Shown here one piece after another: positions 43,698 through 51,703 of a stretch of 64,000 bases of DNA. Origin of the DNA: a virus; the IMG/VR virus record IMGVR_UViG_3300037333_000013, positions 62,001 to 126,000 of that record. One strand, 5' to 3'. The translations under genes were made by a program, and so were the position numbers. Position 1 is the stretch's first letter; the number at the start of each line of letters is the position of its first letter. Under the pieces are notes generated by a model that was given only the letters and a program-made list of their open reading frames with translations, did not search any database and was not told the origin of the DNA.

Positions 43698-44472
43698 AAC
43701 TTAATCCACCAAAACACAAACGTGTGTAATTCCTCATGCGTGTTCTGTCAGCCATAAATAACTGTTTCTTTGTCTTCTTGTTAATGAGTTCGAAATATTC
43801 ATTAAAGGAGTTAGAGTAGCTATTGATAATGTTATCTACTTCACCAAGTTCATAACCGTTATATAAGTGAGCAGTACCCTTTCTAATAATGAGTGTATTG
43901 TAGATATATAACTCAACAGCTTTCATTGCTGTCAAAGCAAGGTCAGGATAAAACCCATTTCCTATTTCGCTAAATGACTCTGAGTAACTAACGAGTATCT
44001 TCACGTCAGTATTTGAGAAGTCACTGATGACTTCGTTTACAAGAAACTCATTGCCACTTATTTTCTCAATGGCAGTTGTCATAAAGGAGTTTTGCCTTAC
44101 CTCTTTTTGAAATGCTCTTCTTCCAACATTATCAATTCCAGAACCATAGATATCAATGTCGAAATCGTAACTTGTGACTAAGTTAAGCACATTAATAATG
44201 TATCTTCCATTTAGTGCTTCGTCTGGCACTCGCATTAACATAGACCTATCTGTCTCATATACAACAGTACAAACATCTAACGGTACTGTTATCTCAACAC
44301 CAGAGATATAGTTCATATCCAGAAAGAACCTAGGTTCCAATGCTCTAGAGCTTATTTTATAATCTAAACTGTAGACGCTGTCATTAATCTCTCTATTAAA
44401 GAATGCCATCTGCAATACCTGTTCAGGTATACCTTGACGAATGACACCTAAACAATACTGTTTAAAACTCAT
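43696..44472 (-). CDS. Hypothetical protein, 258 aa, virion-type
   Basis: AAAGGATAACG precedes the ATG. A mixed alpha/beta protein ending in a basic helix (ADRTRMRNYTRLCF). It lies two bases behind the 340-aa gene, as a pair. The look is that of a neck or tail-completion protein, but there is no motif to prove it. Confidence 0.55.
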   Translation of the reverse strand: MSFKQYCLGVIRQGIPEQVLQMAFFNREINDSVYSLDYKISSRALEPRFFLDMNYISGVEITVPLDVCTVVYETDRSMLMRVPDEALNGRYIINVLNLVTSYDFDIDIYGSGIDNVGRRAFQKEVRQNSFMTTAIEKISGNEFLVNEVISDFSNTDVKILVSYSESFSEIGNGFYPDLALTAMKAVELYIYNTLIIRKGTAHLYNGYELGEVDNIINSYSNSFNEYFELINKKTKKQLFMADRTRMRNYTRLCFGGLS

Positions 44473-44474
44473 CG

Positions 44475-45497
44475 TTATCCTTTTATATTTTTAAAGAATG
44501 AATAGATAGTGTCTCTATCCATCTCAAATAACGAACACTCAAGTTTTCCAACATCGGCTGACTTTGCTACCAAAAAGAACTGTTTTAGTCCACGTGTGTT
44601 ACTGAAGAACTGCTTTTTACTCACGCGACTCAATGTATCATAGAGACGCATGACAAGAGACCCATAAATAATAAAGTATGGTAGTGTATCATACCTATTG
44701 AAGTATGGGAAACTCACTTGCATATATTCTAGTGCCGTACTATGGGTACTCGGTATGTTGTGCAAGACAGAATCATAAGTAGCACTTTTGTCCTTTATCT
44801 TACGCAATAGTAGTTTCTTATCCTCTTCAAAGATATCTGTGTAGTCTGTAACATAGAACGGATGTAAATTTACATTAAAAGGAGAAGCATCAAAGAGGTA
44901 GAAATTCATCAGTGATATATTAAACATTCCACATATGGCGTTTGTATAGACGTATCTATACAAGAACTCTCTTTCTGAGTATCCTAAGTTACTACCATTT
45001 CTTACCCTACAAAAATCTAAATATTGCAGTGCCATTAACGTAATGTCAATGGTATAAAAACAGAACGAATACGACGCGTCTAGTGGATGTGGGTGTGTGA
45101 AACTACAATGGTCAGAATATAATGGCTTTAACGCAACAGCATTATCATACTTTATATCTCTTAGATAATCACTTTTCGTATGGATAAAAATATCTCTGTC
45201 GTCGTAGTCGGTATATGAAACACGACTCGCTATATTATGTAACCTTACTAACTTCGGTATCATATATTCGCACCTATCAATGACATCAAACTTTGTCAAT
45301 GTTGGCTCTACACCAATAGCGTGTAAAATCTTATATAAAGTATCGTTATGCGATACTCTATCTATCCTTCCACTGTAATACTCTTTTACTTTTGAAATAT
45401 CTTTTTTTATCTTCTCTATGTATTGTGGTACTTTACCAGACCCAGAGATATTTAATATCTTATCTGGAGTAAATCCTATTCTGAAAGCATCTAACAT
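44475..45497 (-). CDS. Hypothetical protein, 340 aa
   Basis: AAAGGGGAT precedes the ATG. Tyr/Phe-rich, with CSFTHPHPLDASYSFCFYTID and a helical N-terminus with Lys/Asp. No enzymatic motif seen. It forms a two-gene unit with the 258-aa gene behind the phuZ terminator. Confidence 0.6.
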   Translation of the reverse strand: MLDAFRIGFTPDKILNISGSGKVPQYIEKIKKDISKVKEYYSGRIDRVSHNDTLYKILHAIGVEPTLTKFDVIDRCEYMIPKLVRLHNIASRVSYTDYDDRDIFIHTKSDYLRDIKYDNAVALKPLYSDHCSFTHPHPLDASYSFCFYTIDITLMALQYLDFCRVRNGSNLGYSEREFLYRYVYTNAICGMFNISLMNFYLFDASPFNVNLHPFYVTDYTDIFEEDKKLLLRKIKDKSATYDSVLHNIPSTHSTALEYMQVSFPYFNRYDTLPYFIIYGSLVMRLYDTLSRVSKKQFFSNTRGLKQFFLVAKSADVGKLECSLFEMDRDTIYSFFKNIKG

Positions 45498-45532
45498 TGT
45501 TATCCCCTTTGTATAATCAAAAAAGAAAAGTC

Positions 45533-45560
45533 TGATACTAGGACAAATGTCCTAGTATCA
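45533..45560. terminator. Terminator palindrome after phuZ
   Basis: A 13-bp perfect stem with a 2-nt loop is followed on the minus strand by CTTTTCTTTTTTG, three bases after the phuZ stop. Confidence 0.8.
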
Positions 45561-45562
45561 TA

Positions 45563-46567
45563 TTATAGTACGAACTCTTCGTCAGTGACCTCCATATCAT
45601 CATCTTCGAATGTATATTGTTGTGCGTCTTTAATCTGCTTCAAGTTTGTCATGATTGTACCCATTAGACCAATGCGTGAGTGCATAGTAAGTGGTAAGCT
45701 ACCTTTGTCTCCAAGGTTATCTAAGACAGACTTATCTAAAATGACACCTTGTCTATTTGACATAGATGGTACATCAATGGTTGTGTTGTTATTGTCCGTC
45801 AATACTCTCGTTACGACGTATTGGTCATCTCCAAAGTTATCCCCACTTGTTACGTCTACGATAGAGATTCCACTAGGTACATTGAACTTCTTAGCGAGCA
45901 TATGTGGTTTGAAGAATACTGCCATGTCAGCAGGGTCTAACTGTTCATTCTCGCCACTCACAAAGATTGACGTAGCAACAACAAATGATACTACATCTAA
46001 GTTTACAGATGTGAGTGTATCGGACATCGCATTGTCCCTGAACATCATACTGATATTTTTTCTGTTCTTTTTTGCCAAGTTGTGGAATGTCTGGAGCGTG
46101 TCAACGGTATTAGATGTGACATGCAATGTACTACTATCACCTATTGTAATCGTTCCAAAGTTCACATCTCTCTCTAGGAATTCTTTCACAATGATTGGTG
46201 CCGCAACAGAACCAGTTGCACCACTAGCACTATGTACAAGTAGTGCAAAGTTTGTTTCGTTCTCTTCAAAGATTCCAGTATTATTCAAGAACTTCACAAC
46301 CCCATTCTTAATCACATCTAAGTTCTCCCCACGAATTGTCCCACTACCAACAACACCTTTACTTCCAATTCTGGTGTCGTCAATCTTGAAGAACTCGGCA
46401 TCAATAGCAGTTGCTTTATGTTTGTTTGCCTCACTTGTGTCTAGCACTAAGTACTCAATATCAGCAATCCCATTTCCAGTAATATCTAATGCGTCGAAGT
46501 AATCTTTGATTTCGTATGCAATATTTGCACCTGTCCCACCTAATGCGATGATTCTTAATTTTACCAT
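45563..46567 (-). CDS. phuZ: PhuZ-type phage tubulin (tubulin/FtsZ GTPase), 334 aa
   Basis: The N-terminal nucleotide loop is ALGGTGANIA (8-17). The tubulin signature region is VHSASGATGS (111-120), the counterpart of GGGTGSG, with LDTSEANKHK between. The length fits PhuZ of phiKZ-like phages (about 315-345). The C-terminus is acidic (EDDDMEVTDEEF), as needed in PhuZ for filament contacts. PhuZ filaments make a bipolar spindle that centres the phage nucleus and carries capsids to it. It has its own early-type promoter and terminator. AAAGGAGAC precedes the ATG. Confidence 0.85.
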   Translation of the reverse strand: MVKLRIIALGGTGANIAYEIKDYFDALDITGNGIADIEYLVLDTSEANKHKATAIDAEFFKIDDTRIGSKGVVGSGTIRGENLDVIKNGVVKFLNNTGIFEENETNFALLVHSASGATGSVAAPIIVKEFLERDVNFGTITIGDSSTLHVTSNTVDTLQTFHNLAKKNRKNISMMFRDNAMSDTLTSVNLDVVSFVVATSIFVSGENEQLDPADMAVFFKPHMLAKKFNVPSGISIVDVTSGDNFGDDQYVVTRVLTDNNNTTIDVPSMSNRQGVILDKSVLDNLGDKGSLPLTMHSRIGLMGTIMTNLKQIKDAQQYTFEDDDMEVTDEEFVL

Positions 46568-46616
46568 ATTGTCTCCTTTAGACGTTGTTTTAGTTTATGT
46601 GTTTATCACACACACC

Positions 46617-46627
46617 AATAATATATA
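46617..46627 (-). promoter_or_regulatory. Early-type promoter motif of phuZ
   Basis: The minus strand reads TATATATTATT then GG, 50 bp before ATG 46567, in the gap after the 123-aa gene. Confidence 0.6.
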
Positions 46628-46636
46628 AGTCTCTTT

Positions 46637-47008
46637 TTATGCTGTGATTGTCTCTCTGATAAAGAAAGCAACAACAATAAACTGTTCATGAGTTAACTTA
46701 TCAAGCTCTGGAATTAAGACAGCTTTAGATAACGTATCATCGATGAACTCTTTGTAAATCTCATTATACGATTCAATGTATCTTCTCACCTCATTTGGAA
46801 CCTCTTTATGTAGTGTTAATGAGAAGTACGTAGAGAATATCGCTTCTCTTTTAAGCCAAGTATCCTCAATGCTCTCTGACCCATCACTTTCTAATCCATT
46901 TAGAATCTCATATAGGTTAAGTTCAGAACAACTAACCAACAACTCTTCGATGTAATCTGTGTATGGTGTAGACTTAACAATATTATTTACTACTTCAATT
47001 ACTTTCAT
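46637..47008 (-). CDS. Hypothetical helical protein, 123 aa
   Basis: The ATG follows CTAGGAG. An acidic helical protein without a motif. It has a TTGACATAT element 16 bp before the start and lies upstream of phuZ, which has a separate promoter. Function unknown. Confidence 0.6.
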   Translation of the reverse strand: MKVIEVVNNIVKSTPYTDYIEELLVSCSELNLYEILNGLESDGSESIEDTWLKREAIFSTYFSLTLHKEVPNEVRRYIESYNEIYKEFIDDTLSKAVLIPELDKLTHEQFIVVAFFIRETITA

Positions 47009-47024
47009 TATTTCTCCTAGGACG

Positions 47025-47033
47025 ATATGTCAA
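47025..47033 (-). promoter_or_regulatory. Candidate promoter motif TTGACATAT
   Basis: The minus strand reads TTGACATAT 16 bp before ATG 47008; nine-base match to the plus-strand copy at 2441. Confidence 0.5.
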
Positions 47034-47056
47034 GAAAAGAAAGTGAAAACAATTTA

Positions 47057-47080
47057 ACATACTGTCCGAAGACAGTATGT
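47057..47080. terminator. Terminator hairpin after nrdB
   Basis: A 10-bp perfect stem with loop CGAA; a T6 run follows on the plus strand, and GTTTTC tracts on the minus strand. Confidence 0.65.
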
Positions 47081-47091
47081 CATTTTTTAAC

Positions 47092-47156
47092 ACCGTGTAG
47101 AAAAAGCAGAGCAGTTAATTGTAAATCATTCGGAGAAAATGTGAACTCTACACGGT
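47092..47156. other. Long-range inverted repeat over the nrdB stop codon
   Basis: A 10-bp perfect inverted repeat (ACCGTGTAGA / TCTACACGGT) encloses 45 nt and covers the last codons and stop of nrdB. It stands just before the terminator hairpin. It may stabilise the mRNA 3' end. Confidence 0.45.
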
Positions 47157-48323
47157 CATATAAATGGACTTTAGGTTCTCCCAGTCTTCATCTACTAATG
47201 GTATAGTCATTCCAATCTTATATTGCGTGGGGTCCATCTCTTGTAAGAGTTCTTGTACTCTATCTCCACCTAGCCACTTATTCATATACGGTAAGTCTGA
47301 ACACTCATCACTAGGATAAATAATATCCTCTTTGATTGCACGTAAACGTATATTTGCTAAGTGCTTAATATAACGTGTCAATACAATGGTATTTAGTCCT
47401 AACAGTGGGCCGTTTTCAAATAGGTAACCAGCCCACTCAATCTCATCTTGAACAGCTTCTGCATAGAGTCTACGCACTTTATCTTTACATTGGTGTGCTA
47501 TCTCTACAAATCCTTCACTCTCGTTTGTCTTGAGAATCTTGACGAGTTTCTGGGAGATGTTCAAGTGATTAAGCTCATCCCTAGCAATCAACTTCAACTC
47601 TTGACCATTCCCACTGAAAATCTTATTGTCCGCCATCTTAAAAGTACATGCAAATGAGACAAAGAACCGTATGCCCTCAATGATGTTCCATGCAATAATA
47701 GCAAGGTACACAGACTCCTTCAGTTCATCTTCTGTTATAAAGTGGTAGAGTCCCATCTTAGATAAGATACGTTTAACTTTATATTCGTTAGAGTTGGTGG
47801 ACTTCTCATACTCATCAGCTTCCCACTTAGCTAACTTGATATATAAGTCTTCATAGAGTTCTTTAATCTTACTAGCATGTGATGTAATGACTTTATCCAC
47901 AGCAATTTGGTCAAAGATATCTGATGGGTTGTTATAGACATTACGTAAGATATATGTATAAGTATCGCTATGGTTTACTTCTTGTTGTTGCAGGATTGTT
48001 AGTGCTTTCTCAATCTCTGTGTTACAGAGCACTCTACCAATAGTAGATAGCAAACTCCTACCTTGAATGGTATCCATAATAGATTGTCTTTTAATGTTTA
48101 AATCAAAGACCCTACGAATAGCAGAGTCCGCATTATCGTAGTCTGATTTATCGTTAATAAGTTTTACCTCTTGCTTCTTCCAGAAGTCCTCTAACATACT
48201 CTCGCTTATGTCTTCAAATCTAGAATACTTTACAGTATCATATCTCTGTATACCTTTACCACTACCGAAGAAAATCTTCTCTTCGTGTGGGTTTGTTTTG
48301 TTTAATTCGTCATAGATATTCAT
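47148..48323 (-). CDS. nrdB: Class Ia ribonucleotide reductase small subunit, 391 aa
   Basis: Reduces ribonucleotides to deoxyribonucleotides together with NrdA by supplying the tyrosyl radical. Iron ligands fit D84 (IMDTIQGRS), E115 and H118 (QQQEVNHSD), E216 (NIIEGIRF), E250 and H253 (ARDELNHL). The radical Tyr is Y122 in DTYTYI. The first four positions even match E. coli numbering. The C-terminus ends in DEDWENLKSIYMTV. It lies 31 bp downstream of nrdA in one unit. This supplies dNTPs for AT-rich phage replication. Confidence 0.95.
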   Translation of the reverse strand: MNIYDELNKTNPHEEKIFFGSGKGIQRYDTVKYSRFEDISESMLEDFWKKQEVKLINDKSDYDNADSAIRRVFDLNIKRQSIMDTIQGRSLLSTIGRVLCNTEIEKALTILQQQEVNHSDTYTYILRNVYNNPSDIFDQIAVDKVITSHASKIKELYEDLYIKLAKWEADEYEKSTNSNEYKVKRILSKMGLYHFITEDELKESVYLAIIAWNIIEGIRFFVSFACTFKMADNKIFSGNGQELKLIARDELNHLNISQKLVKILKTNESEGFVEIAHQCKDKVRRLYAEAVQDEIEWAGYLFENGPLLGLNTIVLTRYIKHLANIRLRAIKEDIIYPSDECSDLPYMNKWLGGDRVQELLQEMDPTQYKIGMTIPLVDEDWENLKSIYMTV

Positions 48324-48354
48324 CTTTTATACTACCTTCAGTTTGTTATTTATC

Positions 48355-50565
48355 TTATACACCACATCCACCACCAGCACAACCACTATCTATAACCACA
48401 TCACCATTGTTAAATGTAGAGTAATAGAGTGAGTTCAGCCCTAGTGCATCTGCTTCATAAAGTACTTCAATCATTTTAAAGAGCTTAAACTTATCAACAT
48501 CCTCACCCTCTTTCTCGATGTCTGTCTCAAACCAATCAACGTCAACTGATATCCCTTGGTCTATAAACTCATTAATCACACCAATGGTTTTCAAGTACCT
48601 CTTGTTATCTATCTCTGTTCCGAATACATAGTACTCACTATACTTTTCAAACTCAGGAACAACAACAGGAATTGCACCATACTTTGTTGCTTTTAAGTAG
48701 AATGGGGATAGTGGTACTTTCACACCGTTCGTAGCACCGCTGATATCTCCAGATGTACCAGCTGGTGGAATAGCACTCAACGACAAGTTATATAATCCAT
48801 ACTGAATAATATCAGTGTTTAGTTTATCGATATCGTCTTCTGATACGTATTCCCAATTAAGTGTCTTGAGATACCCATCAGAGTATCTAGATTTCTCTCT
48901 AAACCATTTAGCTTCACCGTTCTCTTTTGCTAGTTTACAAGAAGCAACCAACAACCAATACTGAAAGTGTTCAATATACTCTTTTATTTTTGCATCTGCT
49001 TCATCTGTACCGAACTTCGTTTTAGACTTAGCTGTAAAGTGTGACAAGTCCGATACGCCCATACCTAAGTACCTACCATTCATCATTGTTCTTCGAATCA
49101 TCTCATGTGGATACTCTTGCATATCTATGACTCTATTTCCCATCTTCACAAGTAGTTCACACACTCGTTTTAATCTATCTAAAGAACAGAATCCCATATT
49201 AACATTACCCAATATACAAAGTGGTAACTCTGCATTTGTATCATTAATAGATTGGATAGGGGTTGTCGGTAAGAATATCTCTACACATAGATTTGTGGTT
49301 CTGATAGCGACTTTAAATGGTCCATCGTTTGCGTTGCTAATAAAGATAGGGTGTATTCTACCTGTTTCGAAGAACTCAACAGCATATCTCTCTAATAGTT
49401 CCCTTGCAGAGATTTGTTTCTTTTTGATACTCTCATTACTCTCGTAGTTCTTATACGTCTCTTCCCATAGTTCTGTGTCATAAAGGTTATCTAAAAGTAA
49501 CCTAGTCTCATGTGAGCTAAAGAGTGTCCACATCTCATCGTTTAATGCTCTCTTTAATAATAGTTTAGGAATCAAAACAGAATATGTTAAACCTTTGACA
49601 GAGTTCTCCTCTGTTGACTTATTACTCTTTAGAGTAAGAAGCTTCTCAATATCCCAGTCCCATATTGCATTAATGTTATTTGCGGAGTTGTTTCTAGCAC
49701 CCTGAGAGAATGGGTTAATCGATACTTCAAACCACCTCAATATAGGTATCTTTCCAGTATGTTTGATAGTTCCATTTGAAATAGGCATACCATCACCTCT
49801 AATGTTCGCACTTGATAGACCAATACCAGAACGTAATGCACCCATATCTGTTAAGATTGTGACAGTTGCACTTATACCTTTTTTCGTATCCCCTGTTTCA
49901 ATAACACAACACGAGGCATACCCATCTTTATTTGTTCTAAATCCTGACATAATTGGTGATGGTAAACTGATTTCAAATCTATTAAAACTGTGATACATAT
50001 CTATGATATCATCTTTATTTTTCGTATCTGAAAATGCCATCATTGCGATAAGCATATATGCCTCTTGTGGTGTCTCGATAAACCTACCAGAATCTTTATC
50101 TCCAACGAGATACTTATCTATGAATGTTCTTACGCCTATATACTTAATGTTTCTATTATAAGTATAATCAATCTCATTTCCAAAAGCGTTTATCTCTTCT
50201 TCCGTATAAAGCTCTAGTATCTTGTTTGTATAGAACCCATCTTTAATGTTTCTCTTTACAATATCTAATAGTGGCAATGGTGTTTTACCACCATAGACAG
50301 ACTTATAAACACCTATCATTAATGCTCTCGACGAAGCATATTGGAAGTCAGGATATCTCAATGATATTTTGTCTTTTAATAACGTCGATAGGGTATCTTG
50401 AATATCTCTTGTATGTATCCCACTATCCAAATGGAAAGACATCTCTTTCTTCACTTCATCGACTGGTACTTTGAGTCCATGGCAAAGGTAATCAATCATT
50501 CTGTCAATTTTCCCTCTATCGAGGAGTTGCTTCTCCCCATTTTGTTTAATTACATATTGTTGCAT
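48355..50565 (-). CDS. nrdA: Class Ia ribonucleotide reductase large subunit, 736 aa
   Basis: An ATP-cone-like N-terminus (KQNGEKQLLDRGKIDRM) may bind allosteric nucleotides. The active site has a Cys at 219/220 (GYASCCVIETGD) and N425, C427, E429 (TTNLCVEI). Tyr-Tyr of the radical path is in NSLYYSTF, and the redox tail is CAGGGC. No intein or intron is seen. It starts with AAAAGGAC, divergent from the methyltransferase gene with a 91-bp gap. Confidence 0.95.
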   Translation of the reverse strand: MQQYVIKQNGEKQLLDRGKIDRMIDYLCHGLKVPVDEVKKEMSFHLDSGIHTRDIQDTLSTLLKDKISLRYPDFQYASSRALMIGVYKSVYGGKTPLPLLDIVKRNIKDGFYTNKILELYTEEEINAFGNEIDYTYNRNIKYIGVRTFIDKYLVGDKDSGRFIETPQEAYMLIAMMAFSDTKNKDDIIDMYHSFNRFEISLPSPIMSGFRTNKDGYASCCVIETGDTKKGISATVTILTDMGALRSGIGLSSANIRGDGMPISNGTIKHTGKIPILRWFEVSINPFSQGARNNSANNINAIWDWDIEKLLTLKSNKSTEENSVKGLTYSVLIPKLLLKRALNDEMWTLFSSHETRLLLDNLYDTELWEETYKNYESNESIKKKQISARELLERYAVEFFETGRIHPIFISNANDGPFKVAIRTTNLCVEIFLPTTPIQSINDTNAELPLCILGNVNMGFCSLDRLKRVCELLVKMGNRVIDMQEYPHEMIRRTMMNGRYLGMGVSDLSHFTAKSKTKFGTDEADAKIKEYIEHFQYWLLVASCKLAKENGEAKWFREKSRYSDGYLKTLNWEYVSEDDIDKLNTDIIQYGLYNLSLSAIPPAGTSGDISGATNGVKVPLSPFYLKATKYGAIPVVVPEFEKYSEYYVFGTEIDNKRYLKTIGVINEFIDQGISVDVDWFETDIEKEGEDVDKFKLFKMIEVLYEADALGLNSLYYSTFNNGDVVIDSGCAGGGCGV

Positions 50566-50656
50566 TATAGTCCTTTTTAGTCTGATTTAGTCAGCTAAAA
50601 TCTTTCTTAAATTATTAATGTATGCCTTAAGTGATAATAAATAATAGGATAATAAA

Positions 50657-51679
50657 ATGTTTCATGTGATTTCAATATTTAGTGGTGCCGGCGGGATGGA
50701 TTTAGGGTTTTGTGGTGGTTTTCGATACTTAGATAACTATTATAGAAAGTTGAAGTTTAAGACAACATTGATGGTTGAGAGAGACAAGGAAGCCTGTGAT
50801 ACATTAAAGAACAATAAATGGTTTAAAGATGCAGATATAAAGAATGCAGATATTACAACAATGGATAAGAAACAATATAGTTGCGATGTATTGATAGGTG
50901 GATTTCCGTGTGTAACGTTTAGTGTGGTTGGTAATAGGAATGGTGTAAATGATGATATTAATGGTAAGTTATATCTATCGTTTGTTGACTACATTACTTT
51001 TTACAAACCAAAAGTGTTTGTGGCTGAGAACGTAAAAGGAATACTAAGTTCTAATAAGGGGAGAGACAAGGAGATTATACTAAAGTCATTTGAAGATTTA
51101 GGGTATGTTGTATCAGTATATCTAGTCAACTTTGCAGATTACGGTGTCCAACAACTGAGAGAAAGAGTTTTGTTTATTGGGGTGTGTAATAACATTAAAG
51201 AGAAGTTTATTCCACCAACAAAGATAACAACAAAACATACCACATCAAGAGAAGCATTATCATCCATAAGTGATAATATTGCAAATAATGAAATTGGTAT
51301 TGTATCTGATAATGTGAAGAAGAAGTTAGAACATATTCCTGAGGGTGGTAACTTTAAAGATTTGCCTGTTCACTTATCTGTTAAAGGAATGATGTCTAAC
51401 ATATATAGAAAGTTAGACAGGAATAAACCAAGCACAACCGTCATTGCATCTGGTGGTGGTGGGACATATGGGTATCATTACGAAGAACATAGACCACTCA
51501 CAAACAGAGAACGTGCAAGGTTGCAATCGTTTCCAGATGATTTTGTATTCTATGGTACTGGAAAATCTGTACGAAGGCAAATCGGAAATGCAGTCCCGCC
51601 AGTTGGTATATTCTGGTTTGCACAAGCGATTGAAGCACTGTTATGCAAGATTGATATGAATACGAAAAAAATAAAGTAG
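50657..51679 (+). CDS. DNA cytosine-5 methyltransferase, 340 aa
   Basis: Ordered motifs are clear: I FSGAGGMDLGF, IV GGFPCVTFS with the catalytic Cys, VI ENVKG, VIII QQLRERV, IX RPLTNRERARLQSFPDDF and X RRQIGNAVPP. The target-recognition segment lies between VIII and IX, and the recognised sequence is not predictable. No restriction enzyme gene is next to it, so it is probably a solitary enzyme protecting phage DNA or altering expression. It is convergent with the hairpin-rich gene, 11 bp apart. TAGGAT precedes the ATG. Confidence 0.93.
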   Translation: MFHVISIFSGAGGMDLGFCGGFRYLDNYYRKLKFKTTLMVERDKEACDTLKNNKWFKDADIKNADITTMDKKQYSCDVLIGGFPCVTFSVVGNRNGVNDDINGKLYLSFVDYITFYKPKVFVAENVKGILSSNKGRDKEIILKSFEDLGYVVSVYLVNFADYGVQQLRERVLFIGVCNNIKEKFIPPTKITTKHTTSREALSSISDNIANNEIGIVSDNVKKKLEHIPEGGNFKDLPVHLSVKGMMSNIYRKLDRNKPSTTVIASGGGGTYGYHYEEHRPLTNRERARLQSFPDDFVFYGTGKSVRRQIGNAVPPVGIFWFAQAIEALLCKIDMNTKKIK

Positions 51680-51681
51680 TG

Positions 51682-51703
51682 CCTAAGGATTTACATCCCT
51701 AGG
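51682..51703. terminator. Imperfect bidirectional terminator
   Basis: A nine-position stem with one A-C mismatch and loop TTAC lies between convergent genes. The minus strand continues into a T7 run and the plus strand into TCTTTCTT. Confidence 0.5.

Noticed and set aside
45585-46502. 305-codon plus-strand frame opposite phuZ
   Set aside because: It has no start signal, and the antisense gene has clear tubulin motifs.
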